A DNA stretch of 64,000 nt, from contig CAIRSA010000495.1 of the NCBI GenBank assembly GCA_903881085.1, forward strand, positions 1-64,000, read 5' to 3'. This DNA is from an uncultured Acidobacteriia bacterium. GTDB lineage: Bacteria; Acidobacteriota; Terriglobia; Bryobacterales; Bryobacteraceae. This document shows positions 25,749 to 33,968 of the stretch, in pieces (the first letter of the stretch is position 1; the number at the start of each line of letters is the position of its first letter). Under the pieces are notes generated by a model. That model was not told where the DNA came from. It saw nothing but the letters and a program-made list of their open reading frames with translations, and did no database searches. The position numbers and the translations under genes are program-made.

Positions 25749-25758
25749 TTTCATGAAA
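25749..25758. promoter_or_regulatory. Candidate operator between pectinase and LacI genes
   Basis: TTTCATGAAA is a perfect ten-base palindrome in the 75-base divergent region between the CE12/PL10 gene and the LacI gene. It lies 20 bases upstream of the pectinase start, where a repressor could block it. It lacks the CG-centred look of most LacI-family sites, so the assignment is weak. Confidence 0.3.
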
Positions 25759-25804
25759 AGCTTACGTCATTGGAGTAGTATAGTACTTCATTGGAGAGGT
25801 GAAA

Positions 25805-26875
25805 GTGCGTCGTCAAAAGGAAACGCGCAAGGCTACGATCGTCGATGTAGCAGAGATGGCTGGAGTATCGCTGGGTACGGCGTCGCGGGTGTTGAACAAT
25901 CGCCGCGGCGTTGATCCGGAGCTTCGCCGTAAAGTGACCGAGGCGGCCCTTGCGTTGAAATATGTGCGGGCAGAGAATGCGCGGCGGGCATCGCGTGAAA
26001 CAGTTCCCATTATCACTTTTGTGCTGAGTAATCGGGATTTTCTGCATCCGGTGCACGCTCGCATGTTGCAAGGCGCGGAAGAGTTCTGCGAAGAGAACGG
26101 TTATTTCGTGGTATTCAAGAAGTTCGATTATGCCATGGACACGCCGGCTGCGGACATCAAGCTTCCTGCGCAATTACGCGAACACGGTATTGCCGATTGC
26201 CTGATTTTGGCCGGCACGAATTACCCCAACCTGATTGAGGCGACGCGCAAGGCCGGCGTACCATATGTTTTGTTCCGGAACAACTTAATTACCCCTGCGG
26301 CACATCCAGCGGTTGATCAGGCCAGGGCCGACGATGCGGAAGGCGCACGCGTAGCGGTGCGGTATCTTGTCAAATTGGGCCATAAGCGCATCTGTTATAT
26401 CGGCGACATTTCTCAGGTCTGGTTTGACGAACGATACCAAGCTTATCTGGAAGTGATGGAGGAAGCGGGACTCGAGCCGATTGCCCAGACTGTTGCGCTC
26501 TCGCCCGACAATTTTACAAACGGCTTCACTTCGGCAGAGGCGATTTTGCGGCGCAGGATTCCCGTCACAGCCATCTTCGCAACGGCTGACGATGTTGCCT
26601 TTGGTGTGATCGAGCAGTTGCGCACCAGCGGCCTGCGCGTGCCGGGCGATGTCTCGGTGATTGGCTTTGGCGATTTGCCTGACGCTCATTCAAAGATTCC
26701 TCCTCTAACTACCGTGCGCATTCCGGTTCTGCAGATCGGCCGCCAGTTGGCGAAGATGGCGATTGAAAAGGCGCGCTTCCCGCAGGTGGCGCTACCGGAA
26801 GTCGTGATGCAGAACGAGTTGATTCTGCGTGGAACTACGTGGCCGCACAGCGAACCTTTGGCTGCTGTGTCGTAG
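25805..26875 (+). CDS. LacI family transcriptional regulator
   Basis: About 357 residues. The N-terminal helix-turn-helix is plain (TIVDVAEMAGVSLGTASRVL, then the hinge-helix region ENARRASRET). The remainder is a periplasmic-binding-like sensor with PIITFVLSNRDFLHPVHARML, LGHKRICYIGD, TAIFATADDVAFGVIEQLR and VSVIGFGDLPDA. GTG 25805 is chosen because GGAGAGG lies five bases upstream; GTG 25799 is two codons earlier but overlaps that site. It is divergent from the CE12/PL10 operon and is followed after four bases by the CE8-like gene, so it most likely senses a pectin-derived sugar and represses both sides. Confidence 0.92.
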   Translation: MRRQKETRKATIVDVAEMAGVSLGTASRVLNNRRGVDPELRRKVTEAALALKYVRAENARRASRETVPIITFVLSNRDFLHPVHARMLQGAEEFCEENGYFVVFKKFDYAMDTPAADIKLPAQLREHGIADCLILAGTNYPNLIEATRKAGVPYVLFRNNLITPAAHPAVDQARADDAEGARVAVRYLVKLGHKRICYIGDISQVWFDERYQAYLEVMEEAGLEPIAQTVALSPDNFTNGFTSAEAILRRRIPVTAIFATADDVAFGVIEQLRTSGLRVPGDVSVIGFGDLPDAHSKIPPLTTVRIPVLQIGRQLAKMAIEKARFPQVALPEVVMQNELILRGTTWPHSEPLAAVS

Positions 26876-26879
26876 GCAT

Positions 26880-27803
26880 ATGCGATTACTTTTGTTCGTT
26901 GTTTCTGTGGCCGCATTCTCACAGAGCAAGCCGGTGGTGGTCGCGGCCGATGGCAGCGGCCAGTTTCGCACTGTGCAGGCGGCCATTGATTCGATTCCTG
27001 CCGGCAATGCCCAGCGCCGCGTGATTTTCATCAAGAACGGCACTTACCAGGAGCAATTGCGGCTTGAAAAGGCGTTCGTCACGCTGCGCGGCGAGGATCG
27101 AAAGAAGACCCGCATTGAATTTGAAATCGAAACCAGTGCCTGTAAAATTCCGGGGTCGGTGGAAGAGAACTGCACCTCGGTTCGTGTCGATGCCAGCGAT
27201 GTGGTGATTGAGAATCTGACCATTTCCAATCCGATTCCGGGGAAAGGCAAGAGCGCCGCGCTGTCCATAGTCGGCAGTTCCACGCGAGCGATTGTTCGCG
27301 ATGCAGACATACTGGGCTCAGGCGGCGACACACTGGCGCTGATCTCGCACGGCAAATACTACCTGAAGAATGTCTATGTTTCCGGCACGTATCACATCAT
27401 TGTGCCGCGCGGCAGCGCTTACTTCACCCACTGCACGTTCTGGTGCCTGGGCCACAAGACCTGCCTATTCAATGAGAATGACCGCAACGAGTCAGACAAG
27501 ATGGTGATTCGTGATTCACGCATCGATGGGCCCACGCCTTTCGGACTCGGTTCCTACTTCCGCGATGCGGTGTGGTATTTCATTGACAACGAATTCTCAG
27601 ACAAGATGCTGCCGGCGGAGATCTTCCGCCAGCCGGCAAGGAACTACGAGATGAAGTGGGGCGAGGGCCGAGTTTACTTTTCCGGCAACAAGGGCCCGGA
27701 TTATCCCTGGCTGAAGGACAATCTGTCGAAGTCGGCTGCGTCTTCCAAGCAGTCGATCACTGCAGCGTGGGCGCTGGTCGACTGGGATCCGGAATCACGC
27801 TAG
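26880..27803 (+). CDS. Pectinesterase-like (CE8) exported protein with altered active site
   Basis: 307 residues from ATG 26880, four bases after the LacI stop; a frame extension to 26829 would overlap that gene. The signal peptide is RLLLFVVSVAAFSQ. The CE8 opening is present (ADGSGQFRTVQAAIDSIP), as are the beta-helix repeats. The first catalytic Asp is kept as Asp150 in GSGGDTLAL. The block that is normally GTVDFIFG reads GTYHIIVP (169-176), so the nucleophilic Asp is replaced by His172. LGRPW is replaced by LGSYFRDAVW. It is either inactive on pectin, active by another chemistry, or a binding protein. Its last nine bases overlap the convergent ATPase gene. Confidence 0.8.
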   Translation: MRLLLFVVSVAAFSQSKPVVVAADGSGQFRTVQAAIDSIPAGNAQRRVIFIKNGTYQEQLRLEKAFVTLRGEDRKKTRIEFEIETSACKIPGSVEENCTSVRVDASDVVIENLTISNPIPGKGKSAALSIVGSSTRAIVRDADILGSGGDTLALISHGKYYLKNVYVSGTYHIIVPRGSAYFTHCTFWCLGHKTCLFNENDRNESDKMVIRDSRIDGPTPFGLGSYFRDAVWYFIDNEFSDKMLPAEIFRQPARNYEMKWGEGRVYFSGNKGPDYPWLKDNLSKSAASSKQSITAAWALVDWDPESR

Positions 27804-28934
27804 CTCTTTTGCCAGTTGGCTGACCGGGATCACGGTTATCCCTTCGTCCAAGGCATAACGCTGATCGCCTGGATAGACGATCAGCAGCTTATCGAGCTTC
27901 AAGTCTTGTTGCGCGATTCGCATCGACTTGGAGGTGCCCGGAGCATCCGCGTATTTGACCTCAATGCCATAGCGCTTGCCGTTCCTGACAACGAGCAGGT
28001 CCAACTCCGCTCCTGATTGCGTCCCCCAGAAGAATGCGTTTCTTTCGCCCACAATGCGAATCGCCTCTTCAATCACAAAGCCCTCCCATGATCGTCCAAG
28101 CTTGGGATGACCCTCGAGCATGCGAAAAGACGGGATTCCAAGCAGGGTGTGGAGCAGGCCGGAATCGCGAAGAAATACTTTGGGCGACTTCACTTCGCGC
28201 TTGCTGATATTAGCGAACCACGGTTGTAATTGCCTCACCACAAATGCGCCGGTGAGCAGATCGAGATGCCGTTTGACGGTGGTGTGTGACTCACCGAGCG
28301 AACGAGAGATTTCCGACGCGTTCCAGTTCTGGCCATGATAGTGCGCCAGCATCATCCAAAGACGGCGCAAGGCCGGCGGAGCAACATCCACGCCAAACTG
28401 GCGAATGTCGCGCTCCAGAAAGGTGCGAATAAAACTCTCCTGCCAGGCGCGGCTTTCCGCTTCGCTTCGCGCCAGAAATGGCTGAGGGAAACCACCCCTC
28501 CACCATAGTCTTTGCTGACGCTCCACACCTACTTCCGCGATGGAGAACCCGCTCATTTCAATCAGGCCAATGCGACCGGCGAGTGATTCCGATCCCTGCC
28601 GCAACAGTTCAGGCGACGCGCTACCGAGCACCAGGAATCGCGCCGGCAAGGGACGGCGGTCCGCCAGGACGCGCAATACAGGGAACAGATTTGGCTGGCG
28701 TTGGATTTCATCGATCACTACCAAGCCGCGCAACGGGCGCAGGGCTGTCATGGGTTCGGAGAGACGGCGCTGGCTGACAGGATCCTCGAGATCGAAGTAG
28801 CCGTTGCTGTTCGCGGCGACGATAGAGCGGGCCAACGTTGTCTTACCGCATTGGCGCGGACCGAACAGCGCCGTCACCGGAAACGTCTTCATGGTGCGGC
28901 GGACATGGTCTAGCGCGGCCTTTCTTTGAATCAT
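27795..28934 (-). CDS. AAA ATPase with DUF4143 domain
   Basis: 379 residues. Walker A is GPRQCGKTTLA (about residue 25), Walker B is LVVIDEIQR, and sensor-type LVLGSASPELL follows. After a short winged-helix-like region (WNASEISRSLGESHTTVKRHLDLL) comes the DUF4143 domain, with SGAELDLLV and YGIEVKY resembling a PD-(D/E)xK nuclease core. These proteins are widespread, patchily distributed and of unknown function. It stands alone. An inverted repeat occupies its ribosome site and promoter region, with a second copy 36 bases further on, suggesting self-control. Confidence 0.88.
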   Translation of the reverse strand: MIQRKAALDHVRRTMKTFPVTALFGPRQCGKTTLARSIVAANSNGYFDLEDPVSQRRLSEPMTALRPLRGLVVIDEIQRQPNLFPVLRVLADRRPLPARFLVLGSASPELLRQGSESLAGRIGLIEMSGFSIAEVGVERQQRLWWRGGFPQPFLARSEAESRAWQESFIRTFLERDIRQFGVDVAPPALRRLWMMLAHYHGQNWNASEISRSLGESHTTVKRHLDLLTGAFVVRQLQPWFANISKREVKSPKVFLRDSGLLHTLLGIPSFRMLEGHPKLGRSWEGFVIEEAIRIVGERNAFFWGTQSGAELDLLVVRNGKRYGIEVKYADAPGTSKSMRIAQQDLKLDKLLIVYPGDQRYALDEGITVIPVSQLAKELA

Positions 28935-28936
28935 AA

Positions 28937-28979
28937 AGATCCTTGTAATTTGAGCATAGCATGTTCAATATACAAGGAT
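28937..28979. promoter_or_regulatory. Inverted repeat over the ATPase ribosome site, copy 1
   Basis: A 43-base segment with arms ATCCTTGTA and TACAAGGAT and inner GAGCAT/ATGTTC, starting two bases from the ATPase start codon. On the minus strand the right-hand arm supplies the AAGGAT ribosome site, so a hairpin or bound protein would block translation or transcription. It matches copy 2 at 38 of 43 positions. Confidence 0.65.
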
Positions 28980-29007
28980 GTTACGATATAACAGAAAGCA
29001 CGTCAAC

Positions 29008-29068
29008 GTTAACGTAGATCCTTGTAATCTGAACATATGATGTTCAATATGCAAGGATCTACGTTAAC
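29008..29068. promoter_or_regulatory. Inverted repeat upstream of the ATPase, copy 2
   Basis: A 61-base palindromic segment. The outer arms at 29008-29024 and 29052-29068 pair perfectly over 17 bases (ending CTTG and CAAG), and the inner arms GAACAT and ATGTTC flank an ATG centre. Its core repeats copy 1. The short distance to the divergent end of the histidine phosphatase gene (stop at 29084) means it could also terminate that gene. Confidence 0.65.
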
Positions 29069-29083
29069 GATTACTGCATACGG

Positions 29084-29656
29084 TTATCTCTCGGAAGATT
29101 GATTCCAGCCAGTAATAACAGGGGTTTCACGCTCATACCCCAACTTGCTGAGCGACGCCGTCCCAAGGGCGAAGTGCGCGCCCATCTCTGGTGCCATACC
29201 GAGCCAACAGGCGGCCAGCACACGCAGAAAATGGCCATGCGCGAAAATCGCCACATCGCCCTCCGCGGCGCGCGCCCGGGCGATGGCGCGGCTTGCGCGG
29301 TGAGCCACATCGGCAATCGTTTCGCCGCCCGGAACGCCATCGCGCCAGACCGTCCAGCCAGGAACGCTCTTGCGAATATCGGCCGTCAGCAGCCCTTCGT
29401 ATTGCCCGTAGTCCCACTCCAGCAGGTCGGCATCCAACTCAACCGGGCCGCGAGGCGCGGCGATGCGGCAGGTTTCCCGGGCGCGCAGCAGCGGGCTGCA
29501 TAGCACCAGCGCGAACTCATGCCCACCAAGCAACCGTCCCAAGGCGGCCGCGCGCTGTTCGCCTTCCTCGCTCAGCGGCACATCGGTGCGGCCCGTATGT
29601 TTGCCCGATTGACTCCAGGCGGTTTCTCCGTGACGTATCAGCCATAGTTCGGGCAT
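29084..29656 (-). CDS. Histidine phosphatase family protein
   Basis: 190-residue cytosolic phosphatase of the phosphoglycerate-mutase-like fold. The catalytic RHG motif is LIRHGETAWS (residues 7-16), with the second Arg in LRARETC, the acid in LEWDYGQYEG and the second His in IFAHGHFLRV. It resembles CobC/GpmB-type broad phosphatases; the substrate is unknown. Its start is only nine bases from the start of the divergent carboxymuconolactone-decarboxylase-like gene, so the two share one very short promoter region. Confidence 0.9.
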   Translation of the reverse strand: MPELWLIRHGETAWSQSGKHTGRTDVPLSEEGEQRAAALGRLLGGHEFALVLCSPLLRARETCRIAAPRGPVELDADLLEWDYGQYEGLLTADIRKSVPGWTVWRDGVPGGETIADVAHRASRAIARARAAEGDVAIFAHGHFLRVLAACWLGMAPEMGAHFALGTASLSKLGYERETPVITGWNQSSER

Positions 29657-29665
29657 AATGTCCTC

Positions 29666-30049
29666 ATGCTAATTGAATATTCCGATGCCAGCGCGGAAGT
29701 ACGCGCAATTTACGAAGATATCATGACGACGCGCCAGACTGACTACATCAACAACTTCTGGAAGACGCTGGCGCACGATCCGGCCACGCTGCGCCGCACG
29801 TGGGAGGGGGTGAAGGAGATCATGTCGCCGGGCGCGCTCGATGCCGTTACCAAGGAGATGATTTATCTGGCGGTCAGCACCACCAATCAATGCGGCTATT
29901 GCATCGCGTCGCACACGGTTGCCGCGCGTAAGGCGGGCATGACCGATGAGATGTTCGCCGAGGTGATGGCGGTGACGGCGATGGCGAACTCCACCAACCG
30001 GCTGGCAAGCGGCTATCAAGTCGTAATTGACGAGCGGTTCAAGGGGTGA
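29666..30049 (+). CDS. AhpD-like carboxymuconolactone decarboxylase family protein
   Basis: 127-residue helical protein. The family's redox motif is QCGYCIASHTVAARKAG (CxxC then His, about residues 72-80), and the C-terminal helices (MFAEVMAVTAMANSTNRLA) follow. Members act as alkylhydroperoxidase-like reductases (AhpD) or as gamma-carboxymuconolactone decarboxylases; the CxxC favours a redox role. No peroxiredoxin gene is adjacent. A REP-like repeat starts three bases after its stop. Confidence 0.88.
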   Translation: MLIEYSDASAEVRAIYEDIMTTRQTDYINNFWKTLAHDPATLRRTWEGVKEIMSPGALDAVTKEMIYLAVSTTNQCGYCIASHTVAARKAGMTDEMFAEVMAVTAMANSTNRLASGYQVVIDERFKG

Positions 30050-30051
30050 GA

Positions 30052-30097
30052 TGACTTTAAAGTTAGTCAGGGCAGGCGAATCGCCCGCCCCACCCTT
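30052..30097. repeat. REP-like palindrome, GCAGGCGAATCGCCCGCC type
   Basis: Contains the imperfect palindrome GGGCAGGCGAATCGCCCGCC. The left 31 bases match 7430-7460 at 28 of 31 positions, and the right 23 bases match 7827-7849 exactly. It lies between convergent genes, overlaps the stop codon of the S53 protease gene and may act as a terminator. Confidence 0.7.
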
Positions 30098-33000
30098 AGG
30101 GAGTGATCGTAATGTTGGCCGGTTGGCTGTCCACACCACCCACGTTCACCACAACTGGCTGAGTGCCAACCGGCGTAGTAGGAGGAATCACGAAATTGAT
30201 CTGGGTTACTCCGGCGAGGCCCGGCGGTATGCCGATGAACTGTGTGGTAGCGGGTGCGCCGCCTACGGAGACAGTCACCGGCAGGCGCGGTGCCGGCAGG
30301 TTCCTGAGCGCGGTGCTGGCAGGGGGAGTCTCACCATCGCGCAGCGACGGATTGACATCTCCTTCACCCGTCATATACAACACCAAAACCTGACCGGCGC
30401 GACTGGCTGCGGTGGGCACCAGTGTACTTCCGGAGCCTACAAAAATTCCAGGCGCCGCAGGCGATACGGTGAAGGTGAATGACGCAATCTGCCCGTTATT
30501 ATTGACCGCAAGTACGGCCAGTCCAGCACTCGTCTCGTAGGGAACCTGTATGTTCAACTGTCCTTGCGACACAAAGTACAACCGCGCCGTGACACCGTTG
30601 ACCGTGGCTGAAACGCCAGCCAGACTGAGCGGCAATGGCAAGCTGGCGGCCTGTTGCGTAGATGGGGCAAGTTGCGTTCCGAAAACGCTCATGATCATGC
30701 CAGGGGCGAATATGGTTTTGAAGGAAGCCGCGTGCGCCACACCGGCGATGCTGGTGGTTGTGGCCGACCCCACTGTGAAGATAACCGGGACGCTGACCAC
30801 CGGCGGATTCGCATTGGGTGACTGAATCACCAGTGTCGCATTGTAGACACCATCGGACAGTCCGGCGGCTGAGGCTGTCAGCGTCACTTCACCCGCTCCA
30901 GTGCCTTTATTCGCTGAAAGTTTCAGCCAACGTGTCGTTATCTGGGAGCCGATCACGCTGGCCGTCCATGCTTGCGATGCATTCGGGAGTGTAATTCCAA
31001 CAGTCGCCGCGGCGCTGCCGTCGCGGAGTGAGACGGCGTTGTGTGAGAGCGTTAGCGCCACGGGATTCGTTGGCGGCGCAGCGAACGCCGCCGTCAAACT
31101 CGTGCTGATGGTGGACCCATCTTCGGAGAGAGCCTGCAAGGCGTAAGCTTTGGACTGCCCGGCGGACACATCCGTCGCGGAAAGGCAGACCGTTCCCTGC
31201 AGTGTTCCATAGGGGGCAAGACGGGTCGTTCCAAAGATCGATTGGATTCGGCTGGTCAACACCGTGCTCCCCAATGTAAATCTCGAGAGCTGCATGGCAA
31301 AGCCGCCGTTTTCCTGAACCGCCACGGGATGAGACCACTGGCAGGACGGGTCGGAAGCTGTGTTTTGCGGCACTGTGCTTAAAGCGCTGGTCAGTTGGAT
31401 GGAATAATTCGGGGACACGCCATAGAACCATACCGGCACTTGCAGGGCCCACGTCTGGCCACTGGCGTCCACGCCTTTGAACGAGAACAGACGCGACATG
31501 GGGGGCGTCAAACCGCTCACCGTCGCGGATATCGTAATTGAATTCAGCGCTCGGATGGCAGGCTGGGGTACCAACGACATCGCGTCGACTCCATCTATGG
31601 TAAACGCTGTCACCGTGGTTGCGAATCCGCCGGATTCCTTTAAGCGGATTGAGTAGGTCCAGGTGCCATCCAATGGATTCCGATACACCGGATTCGGCGT
31701 TACGGTGGGAACAATCACTGATCCCGCAGCCGCTGCGGCAACCGCGACAGTAACCGTCGCCGATGAGCCGTTGAGGGTTGCCGATCCATCGTAGGTGGCC
31801 GTGAAGATATTGTTTCCAAGCACGAGGCTGGGTACCGCGACCGTGAAGGTGGCCGTTGCAGTGCCGGCCGAGCCATCGAGCGGCGCGGATCCAAGCCAAT
31901 TGTCCGCTGTTCCGAAGTTCACGACGCCTTGGGGAGTAACAACGTTAGGCGAAGTGACGGTAGCCTTCAACTGCAGCGGACCGTTCTGCACAACGCTGGC
32001 GGAGCTTGCCTCGAGCGTCATGGAAGTGTTGACTCCCTTGGGATTCCACAGGGTCACCAGATTGTTGGCGTCCACTGACCCAAGACCTGTTACCGGATCA
32101 TATCCCTGACCGGCCTGATATCCGAATGAACCATTCACGCAATCAGGGCTGCCTTGTACGCAGGGAACAACATTGTCGCCCGAGGTAATATCGTGAAACG
32201 CTTCCGGCGAGGTCTGCGCAAGCCGGTATAAAGCTGGGTTGATGTTACCCAGGCCCGGCTGGCTGATGGTTTTCTTTGACATCAAATAGTGGTTGAGCAG
32301 AGCGACGATGCCGGCAAATGCGGGTGTCCCCGCAGATGTGCCTCCAACACCGAAAGTGGAGCCAGTGGATATTACGAGATACGGATCATGCACGGAAGCG
32401 GACAATGAAACGTCCGGCAGATCGCGGGCACCGTCGTTGGGCACGCCGGGACCGGTTTGCCAGAGCGGTTTGGAGAAAAGGATGCTCGCTCCGCCGCCAG
32501 TGGCTGACGGACCACTTAAGTCAGTCTGATTCCATGCGATTTCCGGTATGTAAGAGAGAGCCGACGCTCCGTTGGCAGTGTTGCCGCGCGACCAGTAGTT
32601 GCCTGCGCCCTCATTGAACTGCGTACCGCCAACGGCCGTCACTTCAGGGAAACTGCCGGGAACGTCGACAGACCGGCCGAGCGTTGCCTGTGTTGGCGAT
32701 CCACGCAGCAAGCCGTCGCAGGTGGCGGCACCGGAATCACCGGAGGCGGAAAGCCAGGTGATGCCCTGTGCACTCGCCTGTTGAGCGACTCCTCGAAGGC
32801 TGGAGCCATTCACCTGCTCGCAACCTCCGTAGCTGAGGGTCATCACCGGTCCAAGGTTTTGATCCGCCGCGTACTGGGCGGAAAGAAAAACGTCGGTGCT
32901 TAAGGCGTAAATCACATTGGCATTGCGCGCGATAGCCCCAGCCCATTCCAAATCCAGCGATGCTTCATCTACTTCATTGGGCAGCACGCCGGGGTTCCTG

Positions 33001-33818
33001 CGGCCAAACAATTTGGTCACAGGATCATTCGCCGGCAGGCCAAACTGAACCCTGAACCTGCGGATGTCGCTGATATTGTAGTCCGATTGTCCAATCACAA
33101 CCAGGTTGATTCCGGTCCCATCGATTCCAGCCTGGTATAAGGGAGCGATGTTGTAGATGATGGCAAGATCATCTGGAGCAAGTGCGTTGGAGCTTGCACC
33201 AGTATATTCGGGGACCACCAGGTTCCTTTTCAACAGGCGGGCCTCCAGCCGGAAATCGTGCAAACCGCGCAAGCCTCCAATCACTTCGGCAAATGCTTCC
33301 GGCACCGCAGGGTCCGTGGCGTTGGCGAAGTGCAACTTGCCCTTCGCCCGATAGCTGCGCATCCTGGTTTGGAACGCCCGCTCCACTTGCTGCGCCGTCC
33401 CAGTGAATGATAACCAGTGTTGGCCGCGAGCCTCGTAGTCAACCGTGAAGCCTTCCGACTTCAGCCAACTGGTGATCCTGGTTCTGTCCGCGGCGCTCAA
33501 TCCAAACTTCGTGCCAAACTCTTCAGGGGTCAAAAATTTTCGATAGTTCGGCGAACCGGGGGTTTGTTGTTCGGCAAGCAGACGGTCGAGTTCGGCCTGT
33601 TGCGCCGCCGATGGCTTGAAGTGCATGGTGATGTCGGCCATTTCCAGCGACGGGTCGATTGGCCCTGCGTCGTTTTCGGCGCGGGCGTTGGGATGCACAT
33701 GCTGCTTCAGAGCGACCGTCCGGGTGCGGTCAAGATCACGGGTTATGCGGCTTTTTTGGGCCAGGCCAACAGCTAAAGAAACCGTTAGGAATGAGAGGAT
33801 CAATCTACGCCACGACAT
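30096..33818 (-). CDS. Exported S53 (sedolisin/kumamolisin) protease with TIGR03437 C-terminus
   Basis: 1240 residues. A signal peptide (WRRLILSFLTVSLAVGLAQ) precedes a pro-kumamolisin activation domain (about 45-190, with QQTPGSPNYRKFLTPEEFG). The S53 catalytic domain (about 215-600) has the Glu and Asp of DEASLDLEWAG, the oxyanion Asp region SASGDSGAATCD and the nucleophile Ser in GTSAGTPAFAG. Several Ig-like repeats follow (about 610-990) and then the TIGR03437 domain (from HAASFKTIFAPGMIM). It should be an acid-active secreted endopeptidase that removes its own pro-domain. The TIGR03437 tail is shared with the proteins at 7948 and 57087, suggesting a common surface fate. Divergent from tssK copy 1 across 150 bases. 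Confidence 0.92.
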   Translation of the reverse strand: MSWRRLILSFLTVSLAVGLAQKSRITRDLDRTRTVALKQHVHPNARAENDAGPIDPSLEMADITMHFKPSAAQQAELDRLLAEQQTPGSPNYRKFLTPEEFGTKFGLSAADRTRITSWLKSEGFTVDYEARGQHWLSFTGTAQQVERAFQTRMRSYRAKGKLHFANATDPAVPEAFAEVIGGLRGLHDFRLEARLLKRNLVVPEYTGASSNALAPDDLAIIYNIAPLYQAGIDGTGINLVVIGQSDYNISDIRRFRVQFGLPANDPVTKLFGRRNPGVLPNEVDEASLDLEWAGAIARNANVIYALSTDVFLSAQYAADQNLGPVMTLSYGGCEQVNGSSLRGVAQQASAQGITWLSASGDSGAATCDGLLRGSPTQATLGRSVDVPGSFPEVTAVGGTQFNEGAGNYWSRGNTANGASALSYIPEIAWNQTDLSGPSATGGGASILFSKPLWQTGPGVPNDGARDLPDVSLSASVHDPYLVISTGSTFGVGGTSAGTPAFAGIVALLNHYLMSKKTISQPGLGNINPALYRLAQTSPEAFHDITSGDNVVPCVQGSPDCVNGSFGYQAGQGYDPVTGLGSVDANNLVTLWNPKGVNTSMTLEASSASVVQNGPLQLKATVTSPNVVTPQGVVNFGTADNWLGSAPLDGSAGTATATFTVAVPSLVLGNNIFTATYDGSATLNGSSATVTVAVAAAAAGSVIVPTVTPNPVYRNPLDGTWTYSIRLKESGGFATTVTAFTIDGVDAMSLVPQPAIRALNSITISATVSGLTPPMSRLFSFKGVDASGQTWALQVPVWFYGVSPNYSIQLTSALSTVPQNTASDPSCQWSHPVAVQENGGFAMQLSRFTLGSTVLTSRIQSIFGTTRLAPYGTLQGTVCLSATDVSAGQSKAYALQALSEDGSTISTSLTAAFAAPPTNPVALTLSHNAVSLRDGSAAATVGITLPNASQAWTASVIGSQITTRWLKLSANKGTGAGEVTLTASAAGLSDGVYNATLVIQSPNANPPVVSVPVIFTVGSATTTSIAGVAHAASFKTIFAPGMIMSVFGTQLAPSTQQAASLPLPLSLAGVSATVNGVTARLYFVSQGQLNIQVPYETSAGLAVLAVNNNGQIASFTFTVSPAAPGIFVGSGSTLVPTAASRAGQVLVLYMTGEGDVNPSLRDGETPPASTALRNLPAPRLPVTVSVGGAPATTQFIGIPPGLAGVTQINFVIPPTTPVGTQPVVVNVGGVDSQPANITITP

Positions 33819-33968
33819 GCTACCTCATGATAACCCGCACCCTTCCTGGGCAACCCTGTAGCTTTGGCAAAAAGTTACCCTTTCCGCAGCAATTTACGCA
33901 GTTCAATCTTTGGTGCAATGCAAAGATAGATGCAACCTTAGGCCGATATCTGCTAACTTGAGATTCGA

